From positions 116,153,061 through 116,217,060 of the forward strand of contig NC_084801.1 in NCBI RefSeq assembly GCF_963169125.1: a stretch of 64,000 bases of DNA. The letters are read 5' to 3'. The notes below the pieces were generated by a model. That model made no database searches. It was not told the origin of the DNA and worked only from the letters and a program-made list of their open reading frames with translations. The position numbers and the translations under genes are program-made. This document shows, piece after piece, positions 13,532 to 25,260 of this stretch (position 1 is its first letter; each line of letters starts with the position of its first letter). Source of the stretch: Humulus lupulus (lineage: Eukaryota > Streptophyta > Magnoliopsida > Rosales > Cannabaceae).

Positions 13532-15363
13532 TTAGCTGACTTCATGGGTCCCAATTTGGCATGAAATGGTGGGACAACCGGGATCTTTGTATTTAGGTGG
13601 TGTCTTTTGTTCAATCACCGCACTTACTTGCTCAGTTAAGAAAGCAGTCTTCTTGACATGATGCTTCCTTTTAGCAGTGCATAGATCCTTGATGATTTTG
13701 GCATTAGCCGGCACTTGTTTTATGATGTGAAGCAAAGAAAGATTAATCTTCATTTGTGTCAAGTGCTCAAGGATTTCAGCTTGGTTATCAAGAAGTTTCC
13801 TAACAGGTTTCAAAGCCTGGGGAAATGGTACTTTTGGAGAGGCATTGAGTGGTGGATTTTCGGAAATAACTTTTGGAGTACTGGGAAAGTTGGATTTTAT
13901 GGGTGGGTCTTGCAAAGTTTTATCGCTTCTAGTCGTGATGGCATTTACTTCCTTAACATTTTGATCATTAGAGTTCGAAGATTGGGCCATGTGTTGGCCT
14001 TGCACATTGAATTTTGGTTGGGAAGGAAGTTTGCCTTTTTCCGGAATGGCCAAGGATTCAGTCAATTTTGAGAATTGAGATTTCATTTCCTTGATTTCTT
14101 CCATCATTTGGCGATTTAGTTTGGATTGTTCCTCTATGAATGCATGAAGAGTATTCTCAAGAGAATTTTGTTGTTGATGAACATTGCATTAAGGTGCAGA
14201 ATACGCCTTTGATGGTTGAACTTGTTGCTCATTTCTCCATTGGCCTCCAGATGAATGAGCTTGGTTGGAATCTCTCCAACTGAAATTTGGGTGGTTTCTC
14301 CAACCAGGGTTGTACGTATGGGAGAATGGCTTGTTATATGCCCCTAATGCATTGCATTGCTCCTCATAAACCCCCTCACTTCATTAAAAGCTAAGCAGTC
14401 CTTAGCTAAATGCTCTGTCCCTCCACAAATAAAGCACGGTTCTTGCGATTCTGCTTGAGTGATCATGTGCGGTTTTTGGCCATTTTTCGTCATTAAGACC
14501 TCAAACTGCTTTTTCAAAGCTTCGAGTTGGACCTTAACACTATCCTCTTCTCGAAGTTGATAGATCCCAGATGGTTTGTGTCAGTTGGTGCTATCAGTAG
14601 CACTTGGACCAGTCCAGGTGTGAGATTTTTTTGCAGTTTCTTCGAGATATTCAAGAGCGTCGTCTGGCTTTTTTTTTTTGAGGAATTCACCATTTCATAG
14701 AATTTCTACAAACTGGCGCTCACGACTCGTGAGGCCTTCATAGAAGTAACTGACCAAATGCTAGCTCTCATAGCCATGGTGCATGCATTGATTCAATAGA
14801 TCTTTGAATCTTTCCCAGACTTGATAGAACGTTTCATTGTCCTTTTGGGAAAATGTGAAAATTTGTCATTTTAGACTGTTGGTCTTATGGCTGGGGAAGT
14901 GTTTCAGAAAGAAGGATTTGGTCATCTCCTCCCATGTTCCAATAGACCTAGGTCTCAAAGAGTATAACCAACTTTTGGCTTTGTCCTTCAAGGAGAAAGG
15001 GAAGAACTTTAGTCGCACAGAATCATCATTTTTGGCTTGGTTATAGAATGTGGCTACTACCTCCTCGAATTCTCTAATATGCACATATGGGCTTTCGTTT
15101 TCCATTCCATGAAATGTGGGCAAGAGTTGAATCATGCCAGTTTTAAAGTCTAATGCGGGCATATTAGGAGGGAAGATAATGCATGAAGGCGTGGAAGTGC
15201 GAGTAGGATAGAGGTAGTCATAGAGAGTTCTTGGTTGGATTTGATCATTGCGAGCCATTGCGAATGTATTATTATCAGCTAAAGTTTGTGGAGAAGCAGG
15301 ATTAGTGGAAGGAGTGGCAGATGAATTGGAAGAAGTGTCACTGGACGTTTCGTGATGATTCAT
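13532..15363 (-). pseudogene. Gag of element 1, frameshifted
   Basis: The frame at 15363-14866 starts MNHHETSS and has the retrotransposon gag core (FKTGMIQLLPTFHG, YVHIREFEEV, LKDKAKSWLYSL). A CCHC zinc knuckle, CFICGGTEHLAKDC, is readable at 14436-14395 in a degraded segment. Frame 14107-13532 continues into a Lys/Pro-rich linker before the protease. Stops and at least one shift break it between 14866 and 14107. Gag would form the virus-like particle and bind RNA. Confidence 0.85.
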
Positions 15364-16130
15364 CCACTCTCGGAAATCAGAATTGAATTAATTTTATGTT
15401 TTATTTTGATTTATTTTTTGTTAAACTTGTTCCCAGGTAGATTTGGAGGTTTTTGGCTGATCTCCAACACCTTACTAGAACTCCCCGAGGTTACTGAGTA
15501 AGTATGGTGGATCACAAGTAAAACCTTTTCGACCAAACAACCTTTAAGCAGAGTGAAATTGCTTATTTTGACAGAACAAGCTTGGTTTTCTTGTAGCAAT
15601 AAGTTCAACAATGTAATAGTGCAAAAGTATATGCTCTAAATGTTCCCAAGATGATTGGGAAGGTTTCCAAGGTACCGCTTTAGACCCACACTTGCCTAGA
15701 CAGAACTCCCCGAGGTTCCCAGGTAAGTGTGGAGGGTAACGCTATCACAAACCTTATTTAACAACCAATCTTTCTAGACAGAACAAAATCGGTTTCTAAC
15801 ATTTGTAATATTACACAATTGTTCCCAATACTAAGCGTTTTATGATTGAAATTTTATGAACTATTTTATGCAATTTTATGTTTTTTTTTTAAAACCTAAA
15901 TTCTAAGGAAAACTAAGGCAAAGAAAAGCCTAAACTAAAGAACCTAAAGCAACAAAATAATCAACACAAAAAAATTAAGGAAAAGATAATTGAAGTGAAG
16001 ATAAAATAGCAAGCTTAATTCTTTTTTTTTTAATATTTATTAAACAAAAAAAAATGGGAAAGAAATTAAGAAAGAGAAATGGAATAAAAATTAACTAAAA
16101 AGAAAAAAAAACTATATATATATTTATATG

Positions 16131-16734
16131 TGTTGACCCTCGTTTTGGTCAACTGACACGGAGTCAAAACGCTTGATGTGAATAGATGTGTTGGAATGAA
16201 TATAATCACAAAAACAGTAAAGGACACAAGAAATTATAGTGGTTCGGCCCCAAGAACTGATAATGACCTACGTCCACTTAAGCTATTGTTGATATGGGAT
16301 CTCAAAGGAGTGATCAAAGAACTAGGGTTCTCTGAGTTTCACAAATCTGAGAGAGATAAGTAGTACAATCATAATACAATAGCTCTAATTCTCTCGTAAG
16401 TATGTAATTTTCATTAAGCAAAAGCCAAAAGTCCCTTCCTTGAGCTATCTTTCTCTATTTATAGGCTCAAGGAGGATTACATGAATTTGTTACAGATATT
16501 CTCTCCTAATTAATCGGATAATCAGGAATCATTGGAGATAATCTCAGAAATGATTATGATCTCCATAAATCATTTTGAAATATGCGGAGTATGCGACCAT
16601 GCTGGTCGTAAGGAAAACTCAACCGCCACGCCAGGAAGGTCTTACTGGTCGATGTTCGAACAGAACTCTGCCAGGTGCCAGCCATGTGTTTAAAAATGCC
16701 TGCCACATCACCCGTGCTTGTTTTTTGGATAACA
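16131..16734 (-). repeat. Solo LTR nested in the 5' leader of element 1
   Basis: A 604-bp segment with TG...CA ends (plus strand TGTTGACC ... GGATAACA) is flanked by a perfect 5-bp duplication, ATATG (16126-16130 and 16735-16739). It has no internal region. A TATA box on the minus strand (TATAAATA, 16456-16463) and an end GGTCAACA in minus sense, like the GCGTCAACA ends of elements A and B, suggest an LTR in minus orientation. It carries the dyad AGTGG...CCACT (16238-16278) also seen in other LTRs here. It is probably left by LTR-LTR recombination. Confidence 0.8.
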
Positions 16735-16866
16735 ATATGATTCTTTTTTTTTTTAACCAAAAGGAAGGAAAAGAAAAAAAATAATAAAAAAAAAATATAT
16801 ATATTTTTTACATTTTTTTCTTTACCTTTTATTTTTGTTTTTTTTATATAGAATATGTATATGTAT

Positions 16867-17205
16867 GGGGCACTCTTAATGGTTACTACCCATGGATGAT
16901 TACTTAAATATTAACCATTAGATTAAGATCAATGGTCAATTTTATAGTTGTTAATTAATATTTCTAAAAATAAATTTTGATTTTTTCAAATTTATAGAAA
17001 TGTTACCTGATTACATAGCGGACACATATTTATTAAATTAAAGAATTAAAAAAAATCTTATTTAAGCATTATATATGAAAATTCAAAATTAATGTAGAAA
17101 AAATTCTTTACCTGCTGGTGACTTGCTATACTAAGTCACTATGTTGTCACATCATCATAATTGTTAGTACCCATCTATGGGTAGTAACCATTGAGAAGTG
17201 TTCCG
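16867..17205. mobile_element. Mutator-type MITE nested in element 1
   Basis: A 339-bp non-coding segment has terminal inverted repeats of about 30 bp. The left end contains AATGGTTACTACCCATGGAT and the right end, reverse-complemented, AATGGTTACTACCCATAGAT. A perfect 9-bp target duplication, TATATGTAT, flanks it (16858-16866 and 17206-17214). The 9-bp duplication and long inverted repeats fit a non-autonomous Mutator-superfamily element. Confidence 0.85.
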
Positions 17206-17480
17206 TATATGTATATATATATATATATCAATATGTACATATATATTTTTTTGTTTTACCAAAAAAGAAAAAAAAGGAAGAGAAAATATATATAACTAAA
17301 TTTTTTTGTTTTTTTGTTTTTATGATTTTTTGTTTTTTTTTTATAATAATAATCAAATTAACTAAAAATTAGTAAATTAAAAACAACTATACTAACACAA
17401 TATTCATACCAACAAAAATACAAGTAAAGTTACTAACATTTTGGTAAAAATTTCACTAAACCTTTGAAAACTATCTCCTC

Positions 17481-17495
17481 GGAAACGCCGCCAAA
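17481..17495 (-). other. Primer binding site of element 1
   Basis: In element sense, a few bases after the 5' LTR, the sequence reads TTTGGCGGCGTTTCC. It is close to the TGGCGCCGTTGCC type of plant primer site (tRNA-Asp in many gypsy elements), with mismatches. Confidence 0.6.
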
Positions 17496-17498
17496 TTT

Positions 17499-18917
17499 TT
17501 TTTAACGCCCAAAATGTGACTACCACTAAGCGGTAGTTGTAGTAAAATCAGGCGCTCGATCCACAAGGAGGTAACCTAAAACCAAAAGATTAGTAGAAAA
17601 TAACACAAAAAGTTAGTAACATGAAATAAATAAAAAATGAAAATGAAAAGAGATTTGAGATTTTGGTATTGTCTTTTTGATGAAATGATAAAGTGAGATT
17701 AAGTGAAATAAAAATAAGGTGTAATCAAGAGTTTGAGAAATAGAAAGGTTTCAAGAATCATCCATATGCTTGTTTGGTTACTTAGTTACTTGATTTACAA
17801 AAATAGACAAGTAAATAGTTCACATCCCAACATTTACTTGGAAAATCTAATATTAAAGTCCATATTCTTTTCTAACAAAAGTTCATTTGAGTTATAAAGT
17901 TCTTTACTTTAGGAGCACAATGTTAATCTTATGAAAAATATAAAAATGACAAAAATACCCAAGGGCAATAATGCAAGAGAAGATTAGACATAAAATTATG
18001 TATCAATATTACTTTTACTAATTAGAAGCACATAGAAAGAGCATGACTAATCATATATACTATTAGCACAAGTAAATAAAGATAACAAAATAGAGATGAA
18101 GATTAAAGAACATAAATAACTCAAATACATTATATTAAGAATATAGTAAATCAAAGTAGCAAAATAACATCACTAGCATATGAAATCATCCCTAACCTTC
18201 CTAGGAAGATTAGGCCATTATGCTCATGATTCTCACAAAATTCTAAGAAGAAAATATGAGAAGAAAGTGAGTAGAAATTTTGCTATAGTTTCTTTACTCT
18301 CAAAATTACATTACAAATGTGAAAGAAGAGTCCCTATTTATAGAAGGAGAAAATGACTAAAAATAAATTAAATTACAAATGGGGTCTACAAAATAAATTT
18401 GAAATATTAATAATAAAATATGATTTTGAAAAATCAAATCTTATATTAATATTAACCTAGCTATTTTAGTGAATGGTCATTTTGCCATTTTTCTAAAACA
18501 CCACAAAATATGAGCTTAAGAGCTCAAAATAGAAAGGTGCAAGACCCAACACCCACAAAAAATGGGTTGAAAGGTGGCTGAAAGTGTTGACTAAGGGCAG
18601 CCAATAGAGACGCGTCACATGTCCAGGTGGTGGCAAGCTTGGGCTTGGGCTTGTTTGGGCTCATTTTGGACCTAATTTCCTTAAAAATGCCACTTTTTCA
18701 ACTCTTTTTTTTTTTTTGCTTTTGATTCTTTATTTCTTCTTTCTTTTTCTTTATGTCAAAATGCAACTTTAATTCCTAGAAAATATTAATAAATTAAATT
18801 ATAATAAAATATTTTCATTTATAAAATAAATGATATTAATTCCATGAAAATATTAATTAAACTTAATTTATTTTTACCATTAAGATCAACAAAATATGCA
18901 TTTTTCACCACTAATCA
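17499..18917 (-). repeat. 5' LTR of element 1
   Basis: This copy pairs with 7225-8641 and carries the same minus-strand TATA box (18335-18342). In element sense it starts TGATTAGTGGTG at 18917. Its far end has lost the canonical CA (plus strand reads TTTTTAACGCCC instead of TGTTTAGCGCCC). Confidence 0.88.
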
Positions 18918-19098
18918 TGGATACAAAAATCTAATTTATTAAAGTATGCCTCCACAAATTATATATTTTTTTTTATCAAGAAAGAGAATTATATTGATCA
19001 CCACAACTTACAACCAACAACTCTCTAAGAGCTGGAAAGAAAACAGATTACTAATGTTGAATGAACTGAATCATTTGCCTCTCTTTGGCCTTAATTTT

Positions 19099-19738
19099 CT
19101 ATCTAACAAAGCTTAACAATCTAGCTTTTAAACACGAAATAATCAAGGATTCGATTTTGGGAATAGACAAAGAGCAATGATAAAAAATACACGAGTTCTG
19201 ATTGAGCCAAATGTAATAAACTGCAACAGCAAGATTAGCAACAGCTATCCTTTGCAAAAGCCCTTTAGGTCTCCCAACCATTCAAAGATGCCAATTTGAG
19301 TACTTAGAAGGCCAAATGGCTGAACCTAACCACATGCTGATCCGATGCATAGCCTTTTGAGAGAAAGTGCAATCAAAGAACAAATGGGCATGTGACTCGA
19401 CATCACTCTCACAAGCAGGGCATGAATTATTATCCATTAGAACATGGAAAAATATCAAATTATCCCTAGTAAGCAAATGACCATGAACCAATTGCCATAA
19501 GATGAACCTGTGCTTCGGAATAGAAAGCTTGCACCAAACAACCTTATCAAAACTAATCTTTTCCCGCTAAAGCAAATGATTGTACAGAAAGACTAAGATT
19601 CAGCTTGCCTTTGATAACCGAATCCTCCAAAGCATCAAGAGTTAAAACATCTCTCAGCTTAACTAACTTCCTCCAATACCAACTTACATCAGCTTTTAAT
19701 CTATACTCCCAGAAACTCTGCCCTTTGAGATAAACAAT
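19099..19738 (-). pseudogene. LINE ORF2, 3' part with zf-RVT domain
   Basis: This continues the LINE polymerase after the gypsy insertion: KGQSFWEYRLKAD, then WYWRKLVKLRDVL, and a zinc-binding reverse-transcriptase-associated domain (CPACESDVESHAHLFFDC). The last frame ends near 19099, about 125 bases before the poly-A tail. Removing the gypsy element with one 5-bp flank restores the reading register from the upstream KWIA to VYLKG, which supports the split. Confidence 0.85.
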
Positions 19739-21942
19739 GTAGCGTCCCAAATTTTCTAATAAGACTTAGGGCCTTGATTAGCGTGCCTGGAGGGAAATAA
19801 GTGATTTATTATTATAATATGTAAATTTTGGTGAGTATGTGATTAGAGGTGCATGTTTAGGTGAATGATATATGCATGTGGGCCCCGTTTGGTTAATAGG
19901 GGCATGTATGTAATTTTAGCCCGTTGAGGGCATAAATGTAATAATTGTGATATATGTTTGTGATATATCTGTGTTGCACGATCCGAGAGAGTCCTTGGGA
20001 GCCTTTTAGCTAGAAAGTCACAACGGGGTCGAATACCTGACTCAGGGCGAGTCGAGGGGTATTTCGGGCATTGGATGTTTTATTGGGTTATCGCGTTATG
20101 AAATAAATATTTGGAGATATATTTGAAGTTAGAACGTTTAGGAGGGAATATTTGGGAAAATTTACCATTTTGCCCTCGGGGACGTTTTTGGGTACCCCGA
20201 GCCTTTGAGATAACCTTAGAGACTTAAGTTAAATAAAACAAAGTGAGGAAACACTCAGAAACTAAGGAACCAACCCTTTCTCTCCCTATCTCTCGGTTCC
20301 CTCTTCTCTCTTAGAAGCTTGGTGAATTTTGGTGAAATCTAACCAGAGACTAAGGATTTAAAGCTGGGATTTTGGGGGCTAGAAGCTTGGAACTTAGGGA
20401 ATTAATTCAGAGACTCAATTAAGCTCAAGGTAAGCTTTTAAACTTGTTGAATTGTGTTGAATTACTGCTGGTGTTTCAAGGTTGTGCATGTGAGTTAGAT
20501 GAAGAATCATTCTTGAGTTTTAGATGAGGTTTGGGGTTAATTCTTGTTAGGTTTTGTTGCTGAGATTGTAGTAGAACTTCTGTGATGATTGATTTGAAAC
20601 GTTGGGTTGATTTTGGGGTAAATTGGCTTGGATTTGGTGGAGAAAATGGAGGATTTTTCTGGGTTCGAAGGGTCGGGCCATGACATTGTTCTTGCTGAGC
20701 TGCGGCCCTCTAGAACAATTTGGTGGCCAGGAAGAAGGGCGGACCGCGACACACCCTAGCTTGGGCCACAGCGCCCCTGCCCTGTTTTGGAGGTGGGGGT
20801 TTCTGGTTGAGGCGGGCCACGACATGGGTTCATGGGGCCGCGACACTTAGTGTGTTTTTGGGCTTCAAGGAGGTTTTAGGCTGGGGAATCCAAAACTTAA
20901 GGCTCGGGATGGATTTTATCACCCGGATTGATAGAATGCAAGGTCCCGGAGACTAGAATTATGACCTAAAGCTATTTAATGGATTAGAACTTGATGGATG
21001 GATGTTGTTGATGCGTTGTGACTAGGTTTTCAGTGAGGCTCAGACTAGGGGACTGTGCTTGGAACATCGGTGCATGGAAAGCTCGGGACATAGGTAAGAA
21101 AACTGCTGTACCAGTAGTGCAGGGCAAGGCCCTATAGTTTGTGTTGCAGGGCATGACCCTATATGATTATGTTGCAGGGCGTAGCCCCATTGTTTCTATT
21201 TATACGTGTTTAAGTATTTATTTAGTTATGCTATGTGTGCATATATGTGAATGAATGATAAGAGCCGGGAACAACGAAGGTCGAGAACGGCGAGGGCCGG
21301 GAACGGCGAGGGCCGGGAACGGCGAGGGCCGAGAACGGCAATGGGGCCAGGAGCAGCGTTTAGCACGCGGAGTGCGAGTTGCTAGGGCGAGACCCTATAG
21401 GATACCTGGGATATCCTCATGGTGTAGACCGCGAACCCAGGGCCTGGTAAAGCACCTCGGACAGCGTGGCTGTATGTGTTTAGCCTGTTGGCGGTTTGAC
21501 TATATGTTGAACGAAAGATATGCATATGTTAATTGCTTGTGTGAGTTTTCTTGCTGGACTTCGACTCATGTGTGCTCTATGGTGCAGGTAAGGGCAAGGG
21601 GAAAGTCGACCAACCATGTGTACGGAGAGCATGAGGCGATGCGTACATGTTTGGTTTGCCTGGCTGCCACGACCAGGGGTATTTTTGGGAGATGTTTGTA
21701 TTAAACTTAAATTTTGTCGTTTAGCCGACTTTAGTTATATTTTTGAGTTGTAAATATTTCTAAACAGTATTTTGGGATCCCAAATGTTAAACGCTGTATA
21801 ATTTTTAATGAATGGATATATTTTCAAATTATGTGACTTTGTTTATGGTTTAGCTACACTTTTGTCTTAAAACCTCGATTAGCGAGTTAACTGCACATTT
21901 TAAACTCATTTAGTAACGACTCTAAGGAAGTAGGGCGTTACA
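19739..21942 (+). repeat. 5' LTR of the Tekay element
   Basis: It begins TGTAGCGTCCCAAATTTTC and ends GGGCGTTACA. Short open frames on both strands recur in the 3' LTR and are not genes. A GC-rich minisatellite lies at 21263-21346. Confidence 0.9.
21263..21346. repeat. 16-bp minisatellite in the Tekay LTR
   Basis: About five imperfect copies of GCCGGGAACGGCGAGG are strikingly GC-rich against the local background. The same place in the other LTR (about 28350-28440) has a more degraded version of the array. Confidence 0.8.
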
Positions 21943-21945
21943 AAT

Positions 21946-21956
21946 TGGTATCAGAG
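21946..21956 (+). other. tRNA-Met primer binding site
   Basis: TGGTATCAGAG follows the 5' LTR by three bases. It matches the 3' end of initiator tRNA-Met, the usual primer of chromoviruses. Confidence 0.88.
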
Positions 21957-22280
21957 TGAGCCAAGGTTTATGGTTCCTGGAGATTGACCGAACATGTACG
22001 CTCGCTATCAGTGACAAGCTCGACTCAGGGTTGGTTGGTAATGATTGAATTATATGCTTGAATATGTGCTTAGCTGCCCTGTTTGCCTGCTTATTTTATA
22101 TAGAGCATGATGAATGAGTTAACATATGCATGATGCCAGGGCATGGCCCGTTGAGTGTTATATGCTATTTGTATGTTATGTGGATTGCTGTTATGGTTGG
22201 CTGATGTGATTGGGAGGTGGTTTTGAATGTTGTTATCATGCCTGATGAGCGGCATCGTTGATTGCAGGCATATTGTTGAG

Positions 22281-24092
22281 ATGCCTCGATAATCATTGAG
22301 ACTTCGCGGCAGTAGGGCCGAGGATGACAACCAGGGTCAGGACCCTCCACCTGCCCCACATAATTGGCAACAGATTTTTGCCGAAATGGAAGCGAGATTG
22401 CAACGAATAGAGGAAGAACTTCGACAGTTGAGGCAGCATGCCCCTCCTCATGCTACTAGGTTGTTGGTTTAGTAGGCTATGGCGCTAATGCTGGTTTAGC
22501 CCGTTATGGAGAACATGTGGGAACCTTTGTATGAGAGGTTCAGGAAGCTACATCCTCCCACCTTCGAGGGTGGACCGGAACCGCTATGGGGGGAGTAGTG
22601 GATGAATATGGTTTCCTCCATCCTGGATTTTATGAGGGTGGAAGGGAACGAGAGGGTAGCTTGTGCCAGCTACATGTTCAAAGAAGATGCCCGCATTTGG
22701 TGGGATGTAGTGACTTAGAGGAGGAATGTCGCAGTTATGACTTGGGAAGAGTTCAGAAACATCTTTAACGAGAAATACTACAATGTTGCAGTCCGAGCTG
22801 CGAAGGTTGATGAGTTCATCAACCTGACTCATAACCGATTGACAGTTGCTGAGTATGCTCTGAGGTTCGATCGGCTGGCAAAGTTTGTGCCAAATTTGGT
22901 GCCGACTGATGCGGCAAGAAGGGATAGATTTGTACGAGGGTTGAATGTTATGATCGCCCGTGATGTGAAGATTACTTTGGATCCAGAGACTACTACTTAT
23001 GCCCAGGTGGTGGAAAAGGCCCTTACAGTTGAGGGGGCCGAGGATCAGATATGGAGAGTGAGCGCTGTTGGGCGTGATGCCAGGAGGACAGTGCCTCATT
23101 TTATTGGATCCAGTCAGGGTAGTGGCTCCAGTGAGCAGAAGAGAAAGCCCCCAGATTCTTTTGTTCCTCCTAGTTCGGATAGGAGGGCACAGGGTGCTTT
23201 TGGCGGCTGTCAGGGCGGAGGTGACATCTGGAGGAGTTTTCTAGTGTGTCCACGGTGCAGACAGCGACATCAGGGTGAGTGCAGAATCAGGGCCTGCTTT
23301 ATCTGTGGGAGTACCAATCATCTGAAGAAGGACTGCCCACAAGGCAGGAAAGAGGAGCCGAAGCAGGGCAACAGTCTCGCTCCTGCCAGAGTGTTCACCT
23401 TGACTCAGACTGAGGCGGAGGCTAGCCCCTCGATTGTGACAGGTCAGATTTCTAGTGCTGGGTTTTCTTATAATGCATTGATTGACTCGGGAGCTACTCA
23501 TTCATTTGTGGCTGCTAGTGTGATAGATCAGCTGTGTAGACCTAGTGTTTTGTATGCTAGGGGTTTTCAGACTTTGTTGCCGACTGGGGAACTGGTAGTC
23601 TCTAGGAGATGGATTAGAGCATTGCCAGTAGAGACAGATGGTAGGGAGTTGTCTGTTGATCTGATTGAGCTAGTGATGGATGACTTCGATATGATTCTAG
23701 GGATGGATTAGTTATCGAAGTATGGGGTGACGATTGGCTGCAAGCGCAGGATGGTGACTTTTGAACCAGAAGGGGAGGTACCCTTTGTATTTATGGGGAC
23801 AGTTAGTGGACCGCAGATAGCTATGATTTCAACACTGAAGGCTAGAGACCTGATGCAGGAAGGTTGCAGAGGATTCCTAGCGAACGTTGTGGATAATTCT
23901 AGAGTTGTGTCGGTTGGATCAGGTGAGACCAGATTGGTATGTGAGTTTCCAGATTTATTTCCAGCAGATCTGCAAGGGTTGCCACCACAGCGGGAGATTG
24001 AGTTTGTTATAGAGTTGGCACCAGGGGCGGAGCCAGTATCTAGGACACCTTACAGAATTGCCCCAGTAGAGTTGAAGGAGTTGAAGATTTAG
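22281..24092 (+). pseudogene. Gag and protease of the Tekay element
   Basis: The frame opens at ATGCCTCGA but is broken early by stops near 22290-22720. The gag core follows (FRNIFNEKYYN, VAEYALRFDRLAKFVP, ARRDRFVRGL) with a CCHC knuckle CFICGSTNHLKKDC. The protease has the retropepsin site DSGATHSF and ILGMD. A TAG follows ILGMD at 23709-23711, and further stops occur at about 24090. Gag would assemble the particle and the protease would process the polyprotein. Confidence 0.88.
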
Positions 24093-25260
24093 TTGTAGGA
24101 ATTATTGGATTTGGGGTTCATTAGACTTAGTTTCTCGCCATGGGGTGCTCCAGTGTGTTCATCAAGAAGAAGGATGGATCGCTTAGGATGTGTATTGACT
24201 ACAGGGAGCTGAACAAATTGACCATTAAGAATAAATACCCACTGCCTAGGATCGATGATTTATTTGACCAGCTACAGGGAAAGACAGTGTTTTCCAAGAT
24301 TGATCTCCAGTCAGGTTACCATCAGTTAAGGATTAAAGAAGAGGACATACCAAAGACCACTTTCCGCACGAGGTATGGACACTATGAATCCCTGGTTATG
24401 TCCTTTGGATTAACCAATGCCCCATCAGCTTTTATGGACATGATGAATAGGGTTTTCAAGGACTATTTGGACAAGTTTGTGATTGTGTTTATCGATGACA
24501 TTCTGGTGTACTCTCAGTCAGAGACAGAGCATGAGCAGCATCTACGTTTGGTATTGCATCGGTTGAGGGAGCATAGGTTATATGCTAAGTTCAGCAAGTA
24601 TGAGTTTTGGCTACTGCAAGTCACATTTCTGGGTCATATTTTCAGCAAGGAGGGGATTCTGGTTGACCCAAGTAAGATTGAGGGTGAGGGATTGGTCTAG
24701 ACCGAGCAGTGTTTCTGAAGTTAGGAGTTTTCTGGGATTGGCAGGGTATTATTGGCGGTTTGTTGAGGGGTTCTCTAGGATAGCTACGCCGTTGACAGAA
24801 TTGTCAAGGAAGAAGACTAAGTATGTATGGACAGACAGGTGTGAGAACAGTTTCAAGGAAGTTAAGAGGCGTCTGATCACCGCACCAGAATTGAGTATGC
24901 TGACGGACAATAAAAAGTTTGTGGTTTACTGTGATGCTTCCAGACAGGGTTTAGGGTGTGTGTTGATGAAAGCTGGAAAGGTGATAGCCTATGAATCAAG
25001 ACAGTTAAAGGAGTATGAGTAGAGATATCCCACGCATGATCTGGAGTTGGTAGCGGTGGTATTTTCAGTTAAGGTTTGGAGACATTATCTGTATGGTGAG
25101 AAGTGCGAGATATACACCGACCATAAGAGTTTGAAGTACTTCTATACTCAGAAGGATCTGAATATGCACCAGAGACGGTGGCTGGAATTGGTAAAGGATT
25201 ATGATTGTGATATCCTATACCATCCTGGGAAGGCTAATGTAGTGGTTGATGCATTGAGTC
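24093..25260 (+). pseudogene. Reverse transcriptase and RNase H of the Tekay element
   Basis: RT motifs are clear: [32 protein letters not shown] and the catalytic FIDDILVYS. Two frame changes, near 24153 and 24682, move the coding frame out and back, and a TAG lies at 25021. RNase H has FVVYCDASRQGLGCVL and [25 protein letters not shown]. The catalytic boxes are intact but the frame is not. Confidence 0.9.

Larger units (their letters stand above)
7225..18917 (-). mobile_element. Athila/Tat-like Ty3/gypsy LTR retrotransposon (element 1)
   Basis: Two LTRs of about 1.42 kb (7225-8641 and 17499-18917) flank gag-pol read on the minus strand. The whole is bordered by a perfect 5-bp target duplication, TGGAT (7220-7224 and 18918-18922). 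Domain order in element sense is gag, protease, RT, RNase H, integrase, as in Ty3/gypsy. The gag N-terminus and the DLGAS protease site resemble Athila/Tat-type plant elements, and I see no chromodomain. Each domain is interrupted by stops or frameshifts and the integrase has lost a catalytic residue, so it is dead. The region between integrase and the 3' LTR (8657-10121) is AT-rich and non-coding. The 5' leader (15364-17480) is non-coding and holds two later insertions. LTR copies differ by several percent and small indels by eye, so the insertion is not recent. Confidence 0.92.

Noticed and set aside
16178..16363. Small open frame inside the solo LTR
   Set aside because: It lies in LTR sequence with the typical GTGGTTCGGCCCC word and has no protein family features.
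21255..21704. 149-codon open frame in the Tekay LTR
   Set aside because: It covers the GC-rich minisatellite and the LTR end and is broken in the other LTR copy.
21946..21956. A tRNA gene at the TGGTATCAGAG sequence
   Set aside because: It is only the primer binding site; no cloverleaf can be folded around it.
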